A stretch of DNA of 64,000 nt from Collybia mongolica (Eukaryota; Basidiomycota; Agaricomycetes; Agaricales; Clitocybaceae). Every line of letters begins with the position of its first letter. Within the stretch, counting starts at the first letter, position 1. Below, piece after piece: positions 43,574 to 54,642 of the stretch. The stretch is taken from the NCBI GenBank assembly GCA_013420905.1, contig JAAXNY010000001.1, positions 4,588,001 through 4,652,000 of the forward strand, in the 5' to 3' direction. The notes beneath the pieces are model-generated. The model was not told the DNA's origin, did no database searches, and saw only the letters and a list, made by a program, of their open reading frames with translations. Both the position numbers and the translations under genes were made by a program.

Positions 43574-43945
43574 ACGCAGAGCGCGGTCTCCTTTTCATCG
43601 TCGAACAATCTATGTTACATCATGCAACGTCTTCCAATATCGTTCGCTTGTCTTTACCACCCATATTCGTAATATGTACATTTCTTTTGTAATCCCTCAG
43701 AATTCACAACAACGACCTTTGCATGGATGCAAGTTGTATTTCATTCATTACCGATTGGGAAGACCACGTCAAGCTCGACTTCATGGTCCTTACACTCGAG
43801 AATTTGCGGAATGACTGCATACTGACCTCCTCGGTCATTGTTTTAGCATGGCGATCCTACGTGCATTCATAAAGGGTAGTATAAAATCGCATGTAAATGC
43901 ATGATATCATCGAGACAAACACCACCTCCAAGCGCCTGATAGACT

Positions 43946-44391
43946 CTATTTCCGTGCAGCGGTCTGCGACTTGATGACCTTCTTGACGATTTTGGCCTCC
44001 TCTACCAGGAAAGCGCGGAGGATGCTGATAACAATGTCAGCGATGCCACCATACTTGGCACGTTCAACAGGGCGTACCGGGACTTCACACAGTCTCCACA
44101 CCTCGAACCGCCATATGCGCGGCGAACGGTCTTTTGGCGCTTGGAGATCGTAGCATATTGGCGGGGGCGAAGGGCGGGGATCTATGCACAGGATCAGCCT
44201 CACATCAATAAACACTCGGAAGGCAGGCATACACCGGGGAGTCCGATACCGCAGTCACCGCATTTGGGTGATGTTGCGAGCTTTTGAATGTGGTGGTAGA
44301 CGAGCTTGCCACCGGGAGTCTTTACCACGCGTCTGCGGTTGGAGGTGGTGTTGTAGGGCTGGCGCTTGCGAAGAGTGACACGTTGGGCCAT
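43946..44391 (-). CDS. RPL34: 60S ribosomal protein eL34
   Basis: Exons 44391-44233, 44181-44078, 44024-43946; introns 51 and 53 nt; 113 residues. Opening MAQRVTLRKRQPYNTTSNRRR, HHIQKLATSPKCGDCG, IPALRPRQYATISKR, QKTVRRAYGGSRCGDCVKSRI, and a Lys-rich end KKVIKSQTAARK. The four zinc-ligand cysteines (CGDC and CGDC) are present. Convergent with the membrane-protein gene (372 bp between stops) and divergent from GPI11. Confidence 0.95.
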
Positions 44392-44793
44392 TGCTGAAAC
44401 TAGATCGAAAGAGAAGGGTGTATCAGTATGAATCCAACACAGATTCGTCCGTCATTTCCAGCCCTCTTGAATCCAAATGTTTTCAGCCTCTCCTGCTTTC
44501 CTTCAGTCCTTTTCGAGCGTCCGTCTCTCCCATCAATCCATCCAGCCAAACCTTCGTTTTTCCTCCATACTCGATACGCCAAATTCGAAAATTATACTCA
44601 CATTGACCGATAGAGGGAAATTAGGCCTGCAGAATTCAGATTTGCATATCAGCCGTCTGTGTCTCTCACTTTCATAGATTCCCTAATTCGTACCTTGTTC
44701 TTGAGGATGTCGATGCCGGTGTCGGAAGTGTGTGAGGAGAGATCGGTGGCTGAGAAACTGTTCAGTACCACCGGCTATTTCCGACTTCACCGC

Positions 44794-44799
44794 CACGTG
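44794..44799. promoter_or_regulatory. CACGTG E-box in the RPL34-GPI11 bidirectional promoter
   Basis: A palindromic CACGTG, followed by AC, in the 622-bp gap between two divergent start codons. Such sites bind bHLH factors (Cbf1/Pho4 type) in fungi. Which gene it serves is not known. Confidence 0.35.
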
Positions 44800-45013
44800 A
44801 CACGACGCGTTCAGCTGTAAACTTTCCGTCGCGTCTCCGAAACAGTGCATGGCTAAAAAATCGTATTTTCAATCGTTCTGCTTATTGTTTCAAGACGTGA
44901 ATGTTATTGAATCTCTCTCTTCCAAAAATATATCTCCTCGGACGAGCGAGCTGAGCTAGAAAGCATTACGTAAGTCCAAACAGCTTGGACAGCAACCGCC
45001 GTGTTCGCTGGCA

Positions 45014-46138
45014 ATGGCAAAAAGCAAGAATAAGTCACAGAAGGTTGCCTCGGAGGTTTCTCCTAAAGATGGGCCCACAAAGATCCTAGATGGCTCTGAA
45101 ATCACCGAATTCTTCCCGTTTGCACGATATACCTCGGTGGTCGGCGTGCACACAACACTCCTGGCCTTTGCGGCTCTCTTTCTTCCCAGGACAACCTTTC
45201 TGTTCGAACTCACGAGACCTTCTCCGGATCCGGCATTCATTACATCTAGAGACAAACCGCAACACCCCTTCCTTGAGCCCATTACGTTGAGCCCTGCAGC
45301 GACATTGGCTTCAATATGCCTGGGCGTTTTCATGATTCAAGGGTGGTGGGGAGGATGGGTGAGAAATTGGTGGGTTGACTATGCCTTGCGAGGGTCCCAT
45401 GATGAGAAGAAGCTGGACCGGCATCTAGTCGAAAAGCAGAGGGGATCGGTACGTGTTCCCGATATCATACACACCGCGTGCCACTGCAACCGACAGATAT
45501 AGGCTCTCAAGATGGCGTGGATAACAACCTTCGGGGCGTCACTTGTGCTTCATGGGGTTCTAGTACTATTCGGTGCACCACTCACAAGGTTCGGGCATCC
45601 AACTACAGCCCGCGCAACATCCTAACCTCCGCATCTAGTTTTGGAGTGCAGACATACCTTCTGGCACTTCTGCTTTCCCTTCTGATGGTGTTTACTCCAG
45701 CCTATTCTCTCGGTTCCCCAACGCTTTCCACCGACAGCCAAGCTGTCGTCAACCGAATGACGTGGATTCGACTTTTCGCCGAATTTTCGTGCGTACGATC
45801 GCTTCCTATTCCCCGTCATCACAACTAATTCTGATATCTAAAGAATCCGAACACCGGTAGAACGTGCCATCGTTTACCCTGCGATCGGAACCGTTGTTGG
45901 CTGCTGGGTTGGGATAATTCCCATTGCCCTCGACTGGGATCGTCCGTGGCAGGTGCGTGGACTAGACCTTTTTTGTTGCATGTACTGAGCTCTCGCTTCT
46001 TAGGCGTGGCCATTGACCCCTGCGTTAGGCGCTATTTTAGGTTATATCCTCGCATCAATTTTTGCATTGACAGCCAGCGCTACGACCCACCTCGCAAAGG
46101 AGCACATTCGTTCACTGAAACCCACAAAAATTGACTAG
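45014..46138 (+). CDS. GPI11: GPI-anchor biosynthesis protein GPI11 / PIG-F (304 residues)
   Basis: Exons 45014-45448, 45503-45588, 45639-45788, 45844-45952, 46004-46138; introns 50-55 nt; phases close. Membrane segments: [49 protein letters not shown] (the GAPLTS motif of PIG-F), [50 protein letters not shown] and [21 protein letters not shown]. The W-x4-G..P-x3-DWDRPWQxWP signature is the hallmark of PIG-F. It works in the ER with Gpi13/Gpi7 to add ethanolamine phosphate to GPI. Tail-to-tail with the PHO13-like gene (81 bp between stops). Confidence 0.92.
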
Positions 46139-46219
46139 ATGTCTACGAGTAATCATTAATTCCATTATGTGCTCCTGTAATCTATGTTACTCTATATTTG
46201 TCAACATGAAGTGGCCCCA

Positions 46220-47405
46220 CTATTTCTTTGATTTGTTGATTATTCGAAGGTCCCCGAGGGAGTCAGTGACAAAGTCCGGGACAATTGGTGAGGGATTTGA
46301 CCCTATGATATCGGATTCCGCTGTGATACCTGACATTTGACGCTCAGCCAGTTTATCGGTCGCGCGCGGCAAACCGAACTCACCCGTTAAGACGAGAAGT
46401 GTCGCAAGCCCACCATTTTTGCCGAAGAGAATATCAGTATTTAGTCTATCTCCAACCATGATAGTGCGTTTGGGATCATAATCGATTCTGAGGGGACACC
46501 ATCAGCATATGTCTATCATGACGGCCCTGTAGCGGCGTACTTCGCTTTGATGCAATCGAGCATGGTACTTGATGGTTTCCCGGTACAGATAGGATCTTTC
46601 CCGAGAGCAAACCGTAGAGGCGCACTTACAGAGCCTGCCCCTGGTAACAGCCCATCCGCACTTGGGTATGTGCTGTCTTCGTTCGTGGCGATGAAGAGGC
46701 AACCGGGATTACGCGTAAGGTACTGAAAGGCCTTCGAATACTTGGTATAGTTCATTTGGGTATCGAGTCCGCAAACCACAGCAGCGACATCGGGATCAAG
46801 AGTAAAGTTTGCCAAAGAGAAAGGTGCCAAGGTGCAATCCGCCGGGTCCTGAGAAGATGCTGTCAATGGTATATTCGTCGAATTGCATGATCTTGTGCTT
46901 ACCGAACCACCGATATGTGCGACTCCCTCCTCATGCAGCTCCTCCTCTAGTCCTGACATCCCAATGACATATACCTTCTTACCCTTCGGTAACTTGATCA
47001 CGGAGGAGAGGTACACTGCCGCTGCATAGGCAGATCCGTAAATTTCGTCCTTAGGACGGTGTGACTCGATATATCAAATTTAGTACGAGCGATCCCACAC
47101 ACCTCATGTGCTTGGACCCCAAGGTGGTCAAATTTTCCTTTGTAACTCTTTCTTGATTTTGTGGCGTTGTTGGTGACAAAGATGACTTTCTTATCTCATA
47201 TGCAGATGTCATCAGCCTTGTCTCATGATATTCTAGACATTGGGTGCGGAGACTCACTGTAACTGCGCAACATCTCTAAAACCTCCACAACCCCATCGAT
47301 AATACGATCTCCATGCCACAGCACGCCATCGCAGTCGAACATCCACGTGTCATACTTGTCCAACAATTCGGAATATTCTTGAGGAGACGATAAACGGGTA
47401 CTCAT
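46220..47405 (-). CDS. PHO13: PHO13-like HAD phosphatase (4-nitrophenylphosphatase / 2-phosphoglycolate phosphatase)
   Basis: Exons 47405-47258, 47194-47103, 47049-46903, 46848-46541, 46487-46384, 46329-46220; introns 53-63 nt; 302 residues (yeast Pho13 has 312). HAD motif I WMFDCDGVLWHG (nucleophile Asp24, acid Asp26), motif II VTNNATKS, the cap domain with VVCGLD and IATNEDSTYP, and motif IV TIMVGDRLNTDILFG, all intact. Start chosen at MSTRLSSPQEY, which matches the family's N-terminal length; upstream in-frame starts exist. Known role of the family: removing toxic side-products such as 2-phospholactate and 4-phosphoerythronate from glycolysis and the pentose-phosphate route. Confidence 0.93.
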
Positions 47406-48649
47406 CGTGAATGGGTTGACCTCCTGGAAAAAGTCAAAGATTGGATCCAGTGATCTAAACTCCCCGATCCGACCACTTTGTCTGATCACTGATAACGCCG
47501 GTCCACATCTTGAATATATCCCAAATTTTCATGCCTCGAGGCGAACATCCTGCACATTGATTGTAAATCTGGTGACATGCACTGCAGCACACGGGGCCCC
47601 ACTCGCGCTGGCTTTATCCAAAAGAAAAACTCACGACGTTCGAACGAAAACGCGTTCAAAAAAATTTACCGGTCAGTTCGGAAAATACAGATTACTTACT
47701 GTGGTACTCTGAAAGTCGTTTCTTGGTTTGATTCGATATGAATGGGGGTAACTTGAGTGGTTGCTTGGTAGCCAGAGGCTTCCACAGTAAGCGATTTCCC
47801 TTCATTTCCGGACACGCCAGCTAAATTAACGGTCGCAAATGGGCGCCTTTAGGTTAATCGACAGCAAAAACCCGCCAGTCCCAGTCGTACATACCGCCAA
47901 GGTCCGAATTCGATGTTTTTTCTGTAGACACCGTTGATCCTTCCATTGCTCATTTGACACTCTCCTGAGTGGCACTAGTGGCATTCCTCCTATGTGTATG
48001 TGGCAAGGCACTGATTAGTTGCACCCAGGAAATATCAGTATTTTCCAGAAGCGCACGGAACCTCTACATCCACTCTGTTACCGTTATTTCATATGACAGG
48101 AAAAGGCTTGTGCGTGGTAAAGTACTAACCTGTCTTTCCAGGTAGCCACAAGAGTATGTACTCACTTCCTTGCAATCTATTTTCGTGCGATCTTCGCAGT
48201 TATGCACCATGCGAGAATGGGGCGTTTGTATTATATTTTGGCAGGTATTATTGGACTTGCCCGGTGATCCGTACGATTATATCAGCTACTGTCAACGAAT
48301 GGGAGACCTCTCATGTAGGGCGCTTGTCAGAATCCGAGCTCCAAAGGTCTCCTCCGCGGCGTAACTGATCTGGAAGTATGCAACTTGTGGAAAATATGTC
48401 CTCCTCTGCCTAGCTCGCCTCAGACTGCCTGTGGCTCCCCTCACCCTTTCGGAATAAGGTTTTGGCTTTAACGCACCGGATACATTCAATGGGACCCATC
48501 TTCGGCCACATGCCCTGGTGACTTGGAGTCTCCGGCCATGACCTGCGGTGCTCATGATATCTCAATATTTTATCTTGGTGCGCACGTTTTCTGGCCATAA
48601 TTAGTTATATTATATGATTCATTGGTAATGGGGATTGTATACAGGTCAA
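47406..48649. other. Gene-free stretch
   Basis: No supported gene between the PHO13-like and transaldolase-like genes. All frames are under 105 codons. Confidence 0.4.
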
Positions 48650-50223
48650 TTAAAATACTTCGTCCTCATCGTACTCAGGATTTGGGCCTCCAATTTTCAG
48701 GGCTTTGGCCAAGGTTCTTTTTGGCAGATGGTCGACTGGTATCACATCACGGGATTTCCGAGTCCGCCTGTGGTTCTCGTCTTCTAGGTGTCTGGACTTG
48801 GAGCGACGATACAGTGACCGAAGGTCCAATGTCAGCAGCTCATATTGCCGGTGTACCTCCGTCGCGACTATTGCTTCAAGGTCATCCATCTGGGCCTTCA
48901 TCTCGCCAAGGGCGGTAAAAAGAGTTGCCGTGACCGTATTTCGTGTATCGAACGACATGGCGCTCAGGAAGCCAGATTCATTCTCCAAAAGCTTGGTGGG
49001 ATATTGCGCTTGTCGAGCTCGCAGGGAAGCAACAGAATCAACATTGGGTGAAGTTATGGGAACTTGACTCCATTTTAGGCGGGCCGCTTGATCCTTAGTG
49101 ACACAGACGGCGTCAAAGTCGCCAAGGGGTCCTATCTCCGACAGCTAGTTCGGGGGCGGTCAGCCAAGATAATTGAGGGCGTCGTTTATTGACATACCGT
49201 TCGAAATTCAGATCCTATGACCTTACAACGGATTCCATGGAGCTTGAAGTATACAAGAATCGACTGTATTGTCTCAATACCAGGGTGTGTCTGTAGATTT
49301 TCATATGCGGTCTTCCGTTTCCGTTCTTGCGAATGAAGTAACTAATTCGGGAAAACATCATCAGCACCAATTAAGAACCACAGGGATGTTTCCTCACGCG
49401 ACCAACAGGAATTGTTATTGATGTGGCTCCTGCCTCGGCGCAGGCGGCAGCATGCATAAGGCCGGACACCAGATGCAGGTTGGTGTGAATGTCGTCCTCG
49501 CCTTCTAACACTTTCGCAGCCGCAACGCCTTCGTGTGTCGCCGGGATCTGTGGAAGGCCTGTTATCGACTATCCCCGATAATCCACAAGCAAAATGGATA
49601 TACGCTGACGATGATTTGGGACTTGTGAATTCCCTTTTCTTTGCAATATCTTACCAGGCGTCGCGCATTATCTATCATATGCTGCTTGTCATCGTATTTA
49701 CGAGGGTCCACGAACGTTATATGGGGCCTATTGACTCGATCTCTGATAGCGCTCCCAAGTTCGAACAGCTGAAAACAAGGGGTGAATTTTATTTCTCCTT
49801 ATTGCAATGCCGAAGGGTACAAACAGCGCGTTCCATCGTCATCTTTGTTAAGTCACAATCTGAGATGCCGCGGCTTTGTCTATAAAAATTCTTTGGTTGT
49901 TATTCGGATCTACAGGACGGAAATACATACCGCTGTTCAATCGTCTGTTTTGCCGCCACCCAGACGTGATAGAATATATCTGTGGATGACATGAACTCCA
50001 GCAAGTTCGTCGGGTTTATTGTCGTCCCATCGAGGTCATGTACCCCAAGAGCTGGAGTTGCCGGTTGATCGGTTATCATAGTAAGAAAAACTCTGAGAGA
50101 CCCACTTTCGAAATGCAGTGTGTCTCCAATGATCGCGGTGTTATGGGCTTTAAGGGCTTGCTCCAGGCCAGTGGTATAGGAATTATTCGACTTGCCGAGG
50201 CTATTTTTAGATAATCCTGGCAT
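48650..50223 (-). CDS. Transaldolase-like protein, Schiff-base lysine apparently missing
   Basis: Exons 50223-50106, 50051-49927, 49768-49655, 49547-49398, 49341-49198, 49144-48650; 381 residues in this model. Family blocks: IIGDTLHFE (matching the DTGD block), GTTINPTNLLEF (matching DATTNPSLI), VDPRKYDD, IPATHEGVAAAKVLEGE, NLHLVSGLMHAAACAEAGATSITIPVGRLL, and FKLHGIRCKVIGSEFRT. In active transaldolases a Lys immediately precedes the (L/I)(S/P)(S/A)TWEG block. Here the preceding residue is Leu across the 107-nt intron (49548-49654), or Gln if the intron is partly exonic. A small exon hidden in that intron cannot be excluded. The ~110-residue C-terminal extension is charged and ends EYDEDEVF. 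Possibly a non-catalytic paralogue of the pentose-phosphate enzyme. Confidence 0.7.
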
Positions 50224-51018
50224 CTGGGCACTTCGGTAAAGGAGTCAAGTTTCAGGGATATTGAGAATCGGTGATTATCAATGGCGCTGCTGTTGAACAG
50301 GGAGAGGGGGACTATACTTCAATGCCACAGTTTTCCACATTTATAACATTGCTGGACAATGGGGCCTTCGTTGGCCAAAGCCACTGCGAAAGGTCAAAGA
50401 TGTGCCGCAGGGGCCACCGTCCACATGGTATAAACGGGCCGCCGGGCCACTAAAAAAGGACATGGACAAGCGTCGAGTCTGCCTCATGGTCCTCCTGGCA
50501 GCTTCGGTGAATAACATAGACATTCGTGAGTTTCCGGGTATCAATGTCAATGCCCGCCATTGTCCAATGCCGTTATGCAAGGACGATCTACAGAAAGATC
50601 TGGCTGGCTAGCTTCTTTGACTTCTGCATCCCACGATAGAATAACCTTCTCATCCATAACCTTAAAATCATTTCGTAAAATAGGTCATGTTCATTCTGGA
50701 CCAATGTTTTACATCCATTCATAAGTAGTCTATATGAACTTTATCCGTTAATGAAAACGACAGGAATGCGAGGAAAATAAGTAGGGTAAGTATAATCTAA
50801 GAGTCGACAGCGAAAAAAAAAAGGGGTTAGGGTGAACCCCTGGAACTCATTACCGATGCAGGTGTGCACGTTCAGAGGAGTAGCTATTCCAATTGTTCAT
50901 GCCACTATCTGGTGCAGTATGGGTATATTGGGAAGCTATTGGATAGTGTCCACTGTGTTGCTGATGTTGATTGGACTTATCAAAGCCATTGGAAAATTTA
51001 ATGAAGGTAACATTGTTT
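50224..51018. other. Intergenic
   Basis: No gene supported. Contains an A-run followed by GGGGTTAGGGTGA near 50815. Confidence 0.4.
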
Positions 51019-51975
51019 TTATTTTAAAATGGGGCTCACCGCATAGTGATCCTCCTCAACCTTAACTGACCCGTAATGATTATGTCGATGTGGGTAGTTC
51101 GACATGACTTGATCATTTAAGACTGGTGGGCGATGGTTGGCCGGGGAATGCAATGGTTCTTGCATTTGCGTGGGCTAAATGGGGGACAGAATAATGAACG
51201 TCACTAGGATCCAATGAAGTTCCGATCCACCACGCTGCGCGAGCTCGGGTATCGACATAAAATAACACTCGCCGAAAATGGGGGACTAGACGTTGCACTT
51301 GACCCAGATGGAGTATTAGGCATTTGGAAAGCTGGTGCATGTAGACTGTACATGGTCGAAGCATGATGTGAAGGGTTTTGGGAAATATGCGAGTAGTGTT
51401 GCGACATCGGTTGGGGGATTGTCAACGGTGGCGGTCGAGAAATGTTATCCAGCTGAGGTGGAGTATCAGTAGGGCTCTGGATGGTCTTTTTCAGCTTAAA
51501 CAGTTTGAATTCATTCAATGCCAATCGACATACAATGTACGCTCCTTCAACACCTACCATTTTTCTTCTCTTGTCACGGTAGTCGCGATCACCCGCGCGC
51601 GTGTCTTGGAAGGATGATAGAGAATCCCGACGAGGAAGGTCAACTGAGAGCCTTCCTGCATCAGAAAGCATCCGCCGGAGATCGTCATTTTCCTTTTCTA
51701 GTCGCGCGACGTCTTGCTCGAGTTCGCGAATTTTGATGAGTGGGGGAGGCATCGCGGAGACATCCTCAGGCGAAAAGCCGAGCGCAGTTTGAAGCTTCGT
51801 CACAGTTTGTTCCAGCTTTAAACGACATATTAGGTGGCCAGCATCTAGGTGAACGACGGGAACATACCTGCTCAATGTACGCCTTTCGTTTTGCTCGATG
51901 CCTCGCTTGTGCTTTCGCATTACGGCTACGTTCAGGGCGCTCTGAATGTCCCGCACGACTGGTAACAGACGACAT
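51019..51975 (-). CDS. bZIP transcription factor
   Basis: Exons 51975-51868, 51815-51558, 51476-51267, 51174-51019; about 243 residues. The basic region RSRNAKAQARHRAKRKAY contains N-x2-AQ-x3-R, followed at once by the leucine-zipper start IEQLEQTVTKLQTAL; a second heptad segment, IRELEQDVARLEKENDDLRRML, lies ~25 residues on. Then comes a Ser/Pro/His-rich region. The intron at 51477-51557 (GTAGGT..CCAG, 81 nt) is in frame and could be retained. The last exon join (donor GTTATT at 51266) is my best guess: the chosen frame ends HYGSVKVEEDHYAVSPILK, where VKVE fits a sumoylation site. DNA binding is certain from the motif; targets unknown. Confidence 0.75.
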
Positions 51976-54642
51976 CAGTAAGATAACGTAAGGTGGAGGG
52001 AAGGGGATCGGGGTTGGAAAAGTCAGAAAGCCCTCGAACTTATATCAAGTCAAGGTTTGTTGCGAGTGTTAGGGTTTGGGCTTGCGAATTCCCCACCTAT
52101 AGCCCGTCGTTTTCCGGCTTGCTCGCTTTCCTCGATCAGGCGAAAGAGTCTCAACTTGGTCGACCCTGGGACGTCCTGTATGTTAATCCATTTGGAACCA
52201 GGAAGCCTGGAGCATTTCTTGAGCGGTACGGATCGTTCGATCTCCTGCAAAAATGATGTTATACTAGGTTTGATAGGAAAACCTCCGGTCCAGTTTGATT
52301 CACTCGGTGGATTCCCTCCTCCTAGTTGTATTTGCGGGCCTAGATATAGGCTATAGGTACCAGACCAGCTCAGTGGTGGCTCAAAACTTGTCGGCCGCCA
52401 CCGCACCGGCAACACGGCTGTTGCATTTCGTTTTTCTGGTTCAACAACGCGTGCCTGGATAATGCTTCTGTTGATCGGGGATCACAACATGTCGCGAGTT
52501 GCCGCATATCACATTTCAATCTCCGACACTCCGCGACATTGGCACTCTCGTGCCAGTGCCACCAATGCCCAAATGGTTTAGTGGCGTTCCTCTCTAACAT
52601 GACGATCATAGGCAGATATCAATAGCTGTAAGAGCATAAGCTACTGTTGCTTCGGGTCGTTGTGGCCCTCGGGCCCATGGGAACCTGACTTGCCAGAATA
52701 GCTTTTCGCACAAGTCTGCTTTCAATTACCAAGTAAGTTTATTGCCCTTAAAGTAAAGTTGAGGCCTTGCTCCATTGCCCCGCAGTTTGGGTGAGAGCGT
52801 ACTGAAGACCCCACAGTTGCGCCCTTCAATGACTAAAATTTCCCGACTGCGTCATCAAGGCCTCCAGTGTTGATCAACGGAGCTAACCCCAAGTAATTAT
52901 GACTCCTGTCCGAATGTGCCGGGTAAGGAGGGGAATACAGGTAGATTATACCTGCTGACGAGTGAGCCAGCGAGATCACAACGTGTAGGAGTCAAATCTG
53001 GGTCTAACCTCTTGTCATACTTGCTAGTGTCATGGTGTCCACCCCGAGAATGTCAAACTTCACACAAGGGCGTGAAGCAAGGCTTGCTCATCACGGCTTT
53101 AGCGCTTTACCAGATAGTACTCGATATACCACCACCCTCGGCAATGTTGGGATGGAATAAGCGTCCTTCAAGGCTGGACATCCTACGGTGATTGTGATCA
53201 GAGTCCCAGGAAGTCACTTTGGAAGCTAAAGCTATCGAATGGTTGTGTCAAAACTCAGTCCATAGCCTTGGATGCAGGGAAGGCGGCGTTGCTCATAGAC
53301 GAGGGGAATTCCAAAAGACTGGGTTGAAGATGTATTGTTTATCGACAAGAGTACCAGTCCTATTCTGAGATAGCTAGGGTTAGCACTCAAACTGGTGGCA
53401 TCAGCCGCAGTTTTCGAAGATAGATGTGTATAATCATTCGCAAAGGTGAGGGGCCGCTATGATCAGCTTGAAATAGCTGCCCCATTGTTTCTTTAGCAGG
53501 TTTCGCCACCGACACAGTGGCACCAACATTACACTCAACCTCGTCTTTTTAGCCGTAAAAACAATTGGAATCCTTCTCGCTGAATTTGCAGTAGCGTTGA
53601 GCACAAAAGTCGGTACCAAATGGAGTTGTATCTCTCTTCATTCCGTGTCCAATTTTGGCGTGCAAGTCTAAATGCCACGGGTATTGAACGTGTCAGAATG
53701 GCTGATGAGTATTACCTCACAAAAAGCGAAGGTTGGCTGGTATAAGAGCCCCTTTCCTGTTATTCTACACCGGTTACAGCGTCATGTCAAAGTCTACCAA
53801 GCGTCCCCCCATGCCACGTGCGCCGTGAGTCGCTCCGTTCTTCACGGCGGCCAAATTTTGATGGTATTTTGTTGGCTGGAATCAGAAGAACCCACCCGAG
53901 TGGCTGGCGTTTGTTCCATTTGACCTGGCAAAAGAATGAAGAGGGGCTCAGGAAAGCACAAGGTCGAATAAGGAAGCGGTTTTCCCCGATAAAAATTGTT
54001 TGAATTAACTCTCGCCACACGATTCTGATGCAGAAATCAAAAGGTGGCCTAAATTTGGACTGGCGGGCGTGGTGTGGGCATCGAAGGGGCCCAATCGTCA
54101 TAGGCTTTAACCATTGTCTATCTTTGGGTATTCACACCCACCGAATTTTGCCAAGAGATTTCCGTCTCACAGTAAAATGGACGACCAAGTGCTCGGGAGG
54201 TGTTTGTGATGTTCGGAAGACGGAACGAAGACCGTCAGCTGTGAGGTAAGGGCCGATCCATCGAGGGAAATATGTCGTGCTGTTGCGTGGCTAGGATATC
54301 CACCAAGCATGCTCCAATTGAATTGTTGCTGTGGGTGGCGGATGCAGATGACCCGTGAGGTCGTCTCGGACTTAAACGTAGGCAAGGGCTGAATGAATAT
54401 GTTGTCATCGGAAATGGCGATAAACCCACGAGACGGAGGAAATTTTGCATGTTACCAATCCATTCTCCATGGCTACATGTGAGGAGGGTCATGAAGTGGA
54501 GAATCACTCTCCATCCCACGTATCGCTCCGTTGAGTAGCCGAAGTCCCCTTGCCAATCCTTCCTTTACCTTATGTTTTGGGGAGGTAAATAATTTAGCAT
54601 TGCACCCGCCATGTTAAACATCGTCAAATACGGGCCGGTGTA
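51976..54642. other. Gene-free stretch
   Basis: 2.7 kb with only short frames. No domain, splice-linked exon series or clear repeat found. Confidence 0.4.
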
